Assembly (NCBI GenBank): GCA_023953615.1 | Contig: JAMLJH010000002.1 | Location: 186,001-250,000, forward strand | Reading direction: 5' to 3' | Source of the DNA: Verrucomicrobiia bacterium | GTDB lineage: Bacteria; Verrucomicrobiota; Verrucomicrobiia; Limisphaerales; JADLHS01 | DNA: 64,000 nt | Part shown: positions 57,637 through 64,000 of the stretch, in pieces | How positions within the stretch are numbered: the first letter of the stretch is position 1 | Layout: the number at the start of each line of letters is the position of its first letter | The notes under the pieces: model-generated | What the model saw: only the letters and a program-made list of their open reading frames with translations | What the model was told of the DNA's origin: nothing | Database searches by the model: none | Translations under genes and position numbers: made by a program

Positions 57637-60426
57637 GCGATCCTGCGACACCCGGAATTCGTAGTTTCCCGAACCCACCTCAAACACGGCGGCTTGGGGT
57701 TCAGTCCGCGTTGGTTTCAATGGCGGAAGGCTTTGCACCGATTGGGAAATGGTCGTTGGCACATGAATTGTGGCCCGGCTGTTCACCGGGATGCTGACTT
57801 TAAGCTGGAGGGCGTCGCTTTGTTTTTCCCAAGCCACAGCTACGCGTCCGCGCACCGTCCGTGTGCTGGCGCGCACGAAGGACATGGTTTCCGGCAGGTA
57901 AGGTTTGACGATGATGTGCTCGAAACCGGGTTGCGCTTCATCCAGTTGAATTCCCGCCAGCACACGATAGAACCAGCCATCAATGCTGCCCAGCATGACG
58001 TGGTTGTGGGAGCCTTTGAGATTCCAGAACTCGGACAGCGTTGTGCGTCCGCCTTCCAGCAGTTGCGCCCAACTGGGAAAACCCGTTTGCGTAGCCAGTT
58101 GAAACGCGACGTCAGCGCGGTCGGATTCCGTCAGGGCATCAATCAGATACTTGGCGCCGAGCACGCCCACGTTGAAGTGGTCCTGATGTTTTTTCAGATC
58201 GGCGAGAATATGATTCAGCACGGCTTCCCGGTCGGTTGCATCCACCAAGCCGAGGAAGAGGGGAAAGGCGTTGCTGAATTGCGTGCCGTTTTCATACTGC
58301 CGTTTGGTGCGATCGAAATAGCGTTCATTGAACGCGTGGCGGATTGCTTGCGCGAGCGCGCGGTAGCGTTCGGCTTCTGCCTTTTTGCCTAACACCTCCG
58401 CGGCTTTGGCTACAATCAAAGTGTCGAGATAGTAAAAGCCCGTCACTGCGGAAACGGGTTCGCCTTCCTGCCAGCCTTCCACAATCGTGCCCCAATCCCC
58501 AATCCAGTATTGCGGCAGAATGTGATGGGTCGCCTGCGTGCCAAGGTAATCCACGTAGCGCCGCATGGAATCGAAATGCCGCGCCAGAAAAGCGGTGTCG
58601 CCGTAATGACCGTAATACTGCCACAACATCACGAGGTAGGCGCTGCTCCAGTTCGGATCGGGTTCGTCGGGAAGGTAGGGTCGCGGTGAAACGATGGAGA
58701 TGTCGCCGTTCGTTGGGTTTTGATTCAACTGCACGCCGTTCAACCATTGCCGATAAACCAGCGGCAGGTCGAAGTTGAACATGGCTTCTTCCATCGAAAC
58801 CATCGCGTCACCGAACCAGCCCAGGCGCTCGTCACGTTGCGGGCAATCCATCGGGTAACCCATGAGATTGCTGCGTTGCGACCAGCGGGTGGCGCGGTGA
58901 ATGCGGTTGATCAGTTCGTTATCACATTCGAATTCACCCACGCTTTCGGCATCCGTATGCACCACGCAGCCCAGCAGATCTTCAAGTCGCGGCCCCCCGG
59001 GAAAACCGGTGACTTCCACGTAACGAAATCCGTGAAACGTAAAGCGCGGCTCGTAGGTTTCGCGTTCCTGTCCCTTCATCACGTAAACATCCGTGGCCAG
59101 CGCGCGTTCGTTGCTGGTTACGTCAATCATGCCGTCGGGTCGCAAATCTTCCGCGTAGCGCAAGGTGATTCGCGTGCCGCGCGGTCCGGTCGCCCTCAAG
59201 CGCGCCCAACCGGAAAAGTTTTGTCCCAGATCAAAAACAAACACGCCCGGCTTCGGCTGTTTCACGCTCACCGGTTTGAGCTGTTCCACCACGCGAATCG
59301 GCGGCATGAGCTGCGCCACCCACTGGCCTCCGGGCGGTTCGACAACGTGGGCGTTCACCCAGCCGGAATCGTTGAACGCTGGCTGATCCCAACCCGGTCG
59401 TTCCTGCGTCGCGTCATAAACTTCGCCGTCAAAGACGCAACTGGATTGGATCGGGCCGGGCGCGGTTTTCCAGGAGCTGTCCGTCACGATCAATTCGGAC
59501 GTGCCGTCGGTGTGGTCCAGGTGCAGTTGCAACCAGGCGCGTTTCGCGCCGAACCACTGCATGCGATACGGCTCCCACCATTTCTTTTCCGGATTGAACC
59601 AGCCATTGCCAAGCTGGATGCCGAGCGCGTTCGTGCCGCTCCGCAATTGGGCCGTCACATCGTAGATGTCGTAATACACCCACTGCCGGTAATTACTCTT
59701 GGTTGGCGTCAATACCTGATCGCCGACGCGCTGGCCGTTGCAATGCAGTTCGTAGTAACCCAGCCCAGTTACATAAACTTCCGCGCGGCGAATCGGTTTC
59801 GCCGCAACAAACGATTTTCGCAACAACGTCGAGCGTCCGTCCACCTGCACTTGCCGGACCAGATTGGTGTGCGTTTTGACGCTCATGAAAAAGCCTTCCG
59901 GCGGACGCGGTTCCTTCACCGGACCGCTGCCGATCCATTGCGCCCGCCAATCCTCGGGTCGCAACAAAGCCATCTCCCAGCGGGCGGGCTGGCTCCAGTC
60001 CGATACGTGGTTCGCGCCGTCCCAAACCCGCACCTTCCACCAGCAGCGTTGTCGCGACTGCAACGGTTGACCGGCAAATTTGACGTGGACGGAGGCGGCG
60101 GAACTCACCCGACCAGAATCCCAAATCTCACCCGCATCGGCCTGCAGGCGTTCCAAACTGGACGCGACCAAAATCTGATAGGCCGACTGCCGTTGATCGG
60201 GTAATGCGGATTCCAATTCCCAAGCAAGTCGTGGTTGTGCCGCCTCCACGCCAACCGGATTCACGGCATATTCGCAGCGCAACTTGACTGGCTGAATCGC
60301 CGCTTTTCCCGATGGCGTGTGGGTGATCGAATCCGCCGCCGCGCCGTAGCCGCCCATTAAACCGGCGAGACCAACCACTCCAAGCATTTGACGGAGATGA
60401 AACCGCCAATGACATCCGTGCTGCAT
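57634..60426 (-). CDS. GH78 alpha-L-rhamnosidase
   Basis: The 930-residue protein has a signal peptide within the first 35 residues ('MLGVVGLAGLMGGYGAAADS'). It then has the GH78 domain order: an N-terminal Fn3-like domain ('LRCEYAVNPVGVEAAQPRLA'), two beta-sandwiches ('RRAEVYVTGLGYYELHCNGQ') and the (alpha/alpha)6 barrel with 'YPMDCPQRDERLGWFGDAMV'. D527-W537 hold the catalytic general-acid region of the family; 'GSHNHVMLGSIDGWFYRVLA' is the C-terminal barrel motif. It removes terminal alpha-L-rhamnose from polysaccharides or glycosides. An ATG at 60426 is used rather than an upstream GTG. Its stop codon coincides with a dispersed repeat. The divergent gene at 60545 encodes a sugar-isomerase-like protein. 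Confidence 0.92.
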   Translation of the reverse strand: MQHGCHWRFHLRQMLGVVGLAGLMGGYGAAADSITHTPSGKAAIQPVKLRCEYAVNPVGVEAAQPRLAWELESALPDQRQSAYQILVASSLERLQADAGEIWDSGRVSSAASVHVKFAGQPLQSRQRCWWKVRVWDGANHVSDWSQPARWEMALLRPEDWRAQWIGSGPVKEPRPPEGFFMSVKTHTNLVRQVQVDGRSTLLRKSFVAAKPIRRAEVYVTGLGYYELHCNGQRVGDQVLTPTKSNYRQWVYYDIYDVTAQLRSGTNALGIQLGNGWFNPEKKWWEPYRMQWFGAKRAWLQLHLDHTDGTSELIVTDSSWKTAPGPIQSSCVFDGEVYDATQERPGWDQPAFNDSGWVNAHVVEPPGGQWVAQLMPPIRVVEQLKPVSVKQPKPGVFVFDLGQNFSGWARLRATGPRGTRITLRYAEDLRPDGMIDVTSNERALATDVYVMKGQERETYEPRFTFHGFRYVEVTGFPGGPRLEDLLGCVVHTDAESVGEFECDNELINRIHRATRWSQRSNLMGYPMDCPQRDERLGWFGDAMVSMEEAMFNFDLPLVYRQWLNGVQLNQNPTNGDISIVSPRPYLPDEPDPNWSSAYLVMLWQYYGHYGDTAFLARHFDSMRRYVDYLGTQATHHILPQYWIGDWGTIVEGWQEGEPVSAVTGFYYLDTLIVAKAAEVLGKKAEAERYRALAQAIRHAFNERYFDRTKRQYENGTQFSNAFPLFLGLVDATDREAVLNHILADLKKHQDHFNVGVLGAKYLIDALTESDRADVAFQLATQTGFPSWAQLLEGGRTTLSEFWNLKGSHNHVMLGSIDGWFYRVLAGIQLDEAQPGFEHIIVKPYLPETMSFVRASTRTVRGRVAVAWEKQSDALQLKVSIPVNSRATIHVPTTISQSVQSLPPLKPTRTEPQAAVFEVGSGNYEFRVSQDR

Positions 60427-60544
60427 GGCGGCAGTGGTAGCGAGTTTGGCGTCCGGTGTCACGTCCGCAATGGTGGTTCAGTCAACGCCCGGCAATTTTT
60501 GACTTCCTTTCATTGCCGGGCTGGTTAATGTGCAGCGGTAATCT

Positions 60545-61582
60545 ATGGCAAAGCACACTTACAAATTCTGTTTCGGACCGTGGAACATCAGCGAAGGTCA
60601 GGACCCTTACGGGCCGCCGGTCCGCACCCCGCAAACTTTTGATTGGAAACTCGCCGCGCTCAAGCGACTCGGATATGACGCGATGATGTTCCATGACGAT
60701 GATGCCGTGCCGGAGGTCAGCAGCAAATCCGACGCGCAAGTGCGCAAGGAGACGCGGGAGCTGAAGAAGAAGTTGCACGACGCCGGCGTGGCGGCCGAAT
60801 TGGTGGCCCCGCGGCTCTGGTTTGACCCCCGCACGATTGATGGCGCCTACACGAGCAACGATCCCAAGTGCCGAAAGTATGCCATCGAGCGTTCCCTGCG
60901 CACCATTGACATCGCGAATCAGCTCGGCACGAAATTGATTGTGCTGTGGCTGGCGCGCGAGGGCAGTTACATTCGCGAATCCAAAAACGCCCGCAAGTGC
61001 GTGGATTACCTGGTCGAGGCCGTCAACCGGATGCTGGCTTACGACAAAAAAATCCGCATCTCCATCGAACCCAAACCCAACGAGCCGATGGATCACGCCT
61101 ACATTCCCACCATCGGGCACGCGCTGGCGCTGGCCCAGCTTACCGACGATCCGAAGCGCGTGGGATGTTTGATCGAAAGCGCGCACGCGATTCTGGCGGG
61201 ATTGGATCCGGCGGATGAAATTGATTTCGCCATGGCGTTCGGCAAGCTCTGGTCCATTCACTTGAACGATCAAAACGGACTGAAGTTTGACCAGGACAAG
61301 CCTTTCGGCAGCGCCAACCTGCGCGTGGCCTTTAATCAAGTGCGCGCTCTGGAACGCAATGGTTACGGAACGCGCGGCGAGTACGTGGCGTTTGACGTGC
61401 ATCCGTTCCGTCCCACCAAACCCGAGCACTGGCTTGCGCATCTGGAGAACAGCCGGCGCACCTTCCTGCGGTTGGTGCAAAAGGCGCGGACGTTCAACGA
61501 GCCGCAGGCCCAGGCGTTGATCAAGGATCGTAATTACGCCGACCTCGATCAAATGGTGATCGAACATCTGCTCGGCAAATAA
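60545..61582 (+). CDS. Xylose-isomerase-family TIM-barrel enzyme
   Basis: The 345-residue cytoplasmic protein follows the XylA pattern: 'FGPWNISEGQDPYG', the catalytic His in 'MMFHDDDAVP' (H50), 'IEPKPNEP' (E175, K177), 'LIESAHAILAGL' (E211, H214), 'HLNDQNGLKFDQD' (D249, D251) and 'VAFDVHPFRP' (D284). One ligand differs: where XylA has Asp in HIDLNGQ, this protein has His (H239), as at the matching place in L-rhamnose isomerases. The neighbour is an alpha-L-rhamnosidase in divergent orientation with 118 bp between, so rhamnose or a related sugar may be the substrate. Substrate is inference; the isomerase fold is clear. Confidence 0.88.
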   Translation: MAKHTYKFCFGPWNISEGQDPYGPPVRTPQTFDWKLAALKRLGYDAMMFHDDDAVPEVSSKSDAQVRKETRELKKKLHDAGVAAELVAPRLWFDPRTIDGAYTSNDPKCRKYAIERSLRTIDIANQLGTKLIVLWLAREGSYIRESKNARKCVDYLVEAVNRMLAYDKKIRISIEPKPNEPMDHAYIPTIGHALALAQLTDDPKRVGCLIESAHAILAGLDPADEIDFAMAFGKLWSIHLNDQNGLKFDQDKPFGSANLRVAFNQVRALERNGYGTRGEYVAFDVHPFRPTKPEHWLAHLENSRRTFLRLVQKARTFNEPQAQALIKDRNYADLDQMVIEHLLGK

Positions 61583-61595
61583 ATTCGCTTTCGCC

Positions 61596-61627
61596 AAGGC
61601 CACGAGCAGAACACGGTTCGTGGCCTT
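61596..61627 (+). terminator. Rho-independent terminator
   Basis: A 10-base perfect stem AAGGCCACGA / TCGTGGCCTT with a 12-base loop, followed by TGGGTTTG, lies 14 bp after the isomerase stop. Confidence 0.75.
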
Positions 61628-61669
61628 TGGGTTTGCCGCGTCCCGGCTTCGCCAGCGTGCCGGTGAATT

Positions 61670-63130
61670 TTAAGCAGGTACCGGTTTAGCTGAGGACCGC
61701 GCCCGACCAATCGTCAAGCCGGCAACCGTCAGCACCACGGCGCAGAGCGTGTAAACGATTGCGTTCGGCGTACGGGCCGTCCACTTCGCCCAAAACCACG
61801 GGTAATGGAAGAACGCGAAGTTCAATCCAAAGTACAGCCACGTATTTAACAGCAGGGCGTATCGCGCGAACTCCCGGCCCGACGTTGCGCCATTGGCCCG
61901 GCGCGCAAACCAAACCGCCGCCAGAGTGGTGGCGACCACCGGAAGCGCACCATACCATAACCAGCCGGCGAGTCCGCCCATCGCGTGTTCTTCGTAAACA
62001 AGTCGGAGAATGGTTTTGCCCGCAATCGGAATGACCGTGATGGGCAAAGCGATCAATAACGGCCACCAACGTCCGCCCGCCACAGCGACGAGTGGGATGA
62101 ACGCAATGATCAAACCCGGATCGTAAAGTTCGTTGGCCCAGGCGATATCGGTAAACTCGCCGATGATCAACATCGTGACGTGCGCGAGAACCAGCAGCCA
62201 TTCCACCGGCGGCTTGATCGTCACCAGCGGTTCGGTATCCATGCGGATTAACCGCCGGTTCAGCCACAGCCCCAATCCCAGACTCGCGCCGAGGACCAGA
62301 CCGAAAGTGGTTTCCATCCAGTTCCACCAGTTCATCAGCGGATCAAGTTGCGCCCAAAAACCGGACTGGAACATTTCCCGATTCCATGCGTGAAAAGATT
62401 GAAGGCATTGCCCGAGTGGAAAGCCAATACCGCCCAACATTCCCCACAACGTCAGATTTCGCGCCAACCGGTCGCGTCGCACCCAACCGATCCAAAGCCA
62501 CGCCGCCAGCAACGCGAATAATAATCCACCCCAGACTTCCGGACGCGGTTTGAGTTCCGGACCGGCGACGGGATGCCAGTGCCACGAACTGGAAAAATAA
62601 AGGCGCGGCAGAATTTTATTGGCGGGATCGTAAGGTTGATTCAACAGCCACCAGCCCAGGCCGTAGCTTGCGCCCAGCCCCAGCATCAATAACAGGATTT
62701 CGCGCCACGAATAACGGCGTCCGCCCAGTCCCATTCCGAGGAACAGTCCGGCAAAGCCGATCCAAATCGCGCCTTTGATGCCGACTCCGAGCATTCCCCA
62801 GCGCCACGCATCCCAATGGCCAACGAGCGCCGGGGCTTGGGTCAGACCGAGGGTTTGCCCGTAGGTCATTGAGCCTCCAATCCCGATGGCGATTGTGCCA
62901 AAGGCCACGGCCCGCGTGGCGGCCAGCAGCGAGGCGCGCGGGGTCATTAAAAATACCAACACCAAACTCACCAGCAGACCCGCGATCATCGCGCCGGTTT
63001 CGTGACCATACTGACCGCGAATGCCCCAACCCAGGCCGCCCGCCAACGCCGCGAGCAGCATGGGTTGCCAGAACGGCGGCGCGGAATCTTCAGTGATGGG
63101 GGACGAAGGAGGAAGGTTGGTGGCGGTCAT
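61670..63130 (-). CDS. Polytopic membrane protein of unknown function
   Basis: The 486-residue protein has about 12 hydrophobic helices and a short soluble N-terminus ('MTATNLPPSSPITEDSAPPF'). Conserved-looking lines include 'GGLGWGIRGQYGHETGAMIA', 'GGSMTYGQTLGL' and 'FTDIAWANELYDPG'. Homologues of this look are common in Planctomycetes and Verrucomicrobia but I know no function. No transporter family signature (MFS, SSS, APC) fits. The start at 63130 gives the conserved 'GGLGWGIRG' helix at a normal place. It is convergent with the isomerase gene. Confidence 0.72.
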   Translation of the reverse strand: MTATNLPPSSPITEDSAPPFWQPMLLAALAGGLGWGIRGQYGHETGAMIAGLLVSLVLVFLMTPRASLLAATRAVAFGTIAIGIGGSMTYGQTLGLTQAPALVGHWDAWRWGMLGVGIKGAIWIGFAGLFLGMGLGGRRYSWREILLLMLGLGASYGLGWWLLNQPYDPANKILPRLYFSSSWHWHPVAGPELKPRPEVWGGLLFALLAAWLWIGWVRRDRLARNLTLWGMLGGIGFPLGQCLQSFHAWNREMFQSGFWAQLDPLMNWWNWMETTFGLVLGASLGLGLWLNRRLIRMDTEPLVTIKPPVEWLLVLAHVTMLIIGEFTDIAWANELYDPGLIIAFIPLVAVAGGRWWPLLIALPITVIPIAGKTILRLVYEEHAMGGLAGWLWYGALPVVATTLAAVWFARRANGATSGREFARYALLLNTWLYFGLNFAFFHYPWFWAKWTARTPNAIVYTLCAVVLTVAGLTIGRARSSAKPVPA

Positions 63131-63436
63131 GAAATGGACAATTCGTGTTGGCGCATCCGGTTTCGGGATAATGGTCGCTGCTTCTTGTAAGCCGAGATAG
63201 CCGTCCCGCTCAAGCGCGAAAAGAAATGTTACTGAAAAGAGGCGCTCTTTGAAACTGTCTCGTTTTCACGTAGCAACCTCAGAATGGATTGATGAGAAAT
63301 AGGCTAAGGATGAGCGAAGGAATGACTCCTGGTGAAATTGAAATAGTCGAAGGTGTGGCGGATGCGTTGCGTTACAGGTGGCGATAGTGCGATGCAAAGT
63401 GGGGACGAAGCCATTACGTCGAGTTTGAATTTGCAG
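63131..63436. other. Intergenic region
   Basis: About 306 bases with no credible gene. A 25-codon frame starting near 63310 has no ribosome site and is not annotated. No RNA gene or repeat is recognised. Confidence 0.4.
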
Positions 63437-63994
63437 CTATTGGGTTCGTGCGTCGAGCAAGCGTTGCTTTTCGCGTTGAAACTCTTCGTCAGTGAGCAGC
63501 CCTTTTTCTTTCAGTTCTCCAAGTTTCTTAAGTTCGGTGTAAAAATCTTGATCTTTTGAAACGGTTAAGGCGGTTTCGATATCGGACGGCCTTCCCATAG
63601 CGTCATGGGCGGCTTGTGTGCTAACCGATACTGATAGGGCACTCTGGCCAGATTGTTTTGTGGCCGTGGTAGTGCTAACCAAACGGAACCGCAGATCCAC
63701 TTGCGGCCACCTACCAAAAGCTTGCGGAGTTTCGTTCACGGAAACGACTTCAGCGACCATGCCCTTAGAAGCAGCAAATTTATTAGCAGCTTCATAAGCT
63801 TTCGATCGAAGCACTCCAACCGGTGTAAATCCTGTCGTGCCTGTCTTGGTTACTGTGTATGTTCCTCCACTTGAAGCCATAATCGAAGAACTGGTGGAGC
63901 ATCCAATGAAAAGCGTGAGGCATGGGGCGGTAAAAAAGACGATCACCAAAGCCCTTACCCAAGCCACGTTTAGAAAACTAAATAATGTTTGCAT
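63437..63994 (-). CDS. Lipoprotein-like protein with C-terminal SHOCT domain
   Basis: The 185-residue protein has a hydrophobic N-terminus ending in a lipobox-like 'LTLFIGC' and a C-terminal SHOCT domain ('LGELKEKGLLTDEEFQREKQ'), a short helical module for oligomerisation found at protein ends. The middle part ('SKAYEAANKFAASKGMVAEV', 'WPQVDLRFRLVST') fits small envelope lipoproteins of unknown function. The ATG at 63994 is close to the window edge; upstream sequence cannot be judged. Confidence 0.78.
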   Translation of the reverse strand: MQTLFSFLNVAWVRALVIVFFTAPCLTLFIGCSTSSSIMASSGGTYTVTKTGTTGFTPVGVLRSKAYEAANKFAASKGMVAEVVSVNETPQAFGRWPQVDLRFRLVSTTTATKQSGQSALSVSVSTQAAHDAMGRPSDIETALTVSKDQDFYTELKKLGELKEKGLLTDEEFQREKQRLLDARTQ

Positions 63995-64000
63995 GACAAA

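Noticed and set aside
63310..63390. 25-codon ORF between the last two genes
   Set aside because: No ribosome site, no similarity and short; likely chance.

Overview
This window looks like a chromosomal segment from a Verrucomicrobiota bacterium, probably of the Pedosphaera/Limisphaera type. The evidence is the density of secreted LamG/Ig-like proteins, pseudopilins with an [21 protein letters not shown] N-terminus, a PEP-CTERM protein, Tat-exported Gfo/Idh and TIM-barrel proteins, SUMF1-type lipoproteins and many dispersed palindromic repeats. The core cluster rpmH-rnpA-yidD-yidC-khpB is present. The lineage is inferred from gene style, not from a marker-gene tree.

Layout. 1-15.7 kb: secreted surface and polysaccharide-binding proteins, two pseudopilins and a first GH84-like (beta-N-acetylglucosaminidase type) enzyme. 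15.8-25.7 kb: an AraC-type regulator fused to a complete GH84-like domain, then a tight plus-strand operon of Na+/solute symporter, GH84 homologue, DegT-type PLP enzyme, neutral-ceramidase-like protein and secreted esterase. The regulator's C-terminal half is a paralogue of the enzymes on both sides, with the catalytic Asp-Asp pair kept, which suggests a glycan sensor derived from the enzyme it controls. 25.9-32.1 kb: a minus-strand restriction-modification island (T5orf172-helicase, DUF559 nuclease-like, small unknown protein, Eco57I-like methylase, second N6-methylase-like protein), with duplicated gene 5' ends, hairpins and a 219-bp MITE-like element. 32.4-39.7 kb: housekeeping genes (rpmH, rnpA, yidD, yidC, khpB, an RRM protein, infA, a BaiN-like flavoprotein, a peptidoglycan amidase, tcdA). 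39.9-48.9 kb: SUMF1 lipoprotein, Gfo/Idh oxidoreductase, DUF5684-like protein, PEP-CTERM protein, CoA-disulfide reductase/rhodanese and a TIM-barrel protein.

49-54 kb: a decayed array of orphan RHS C-terminal cassettes on the minus strand. Two have an RHS core, a unique tip and a small downstream gene overlapping by 4 bp (toxin-immunity architecture); a third is frameshifted but keeps its downstream membrane gene; a fourth is a short remnant. A 138-bp direct repeat between cassettes carries a plausible promoter and start codon. 54-64 kb: GHL10-like secreted protein, GH78 alpha-L-rhamnosidase divergent from a xylose-isomerase-fold enzyme, a polytopic membrane protein and a SHOCT lipoprotein.

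Functionally, much of the window serves capture and breakdown of complex glycans (GH84, GH78, GHL10, DUF4434, esterase, ceramidase-like, symporter). The R-M island and the RHS array are the defence and competition parts.
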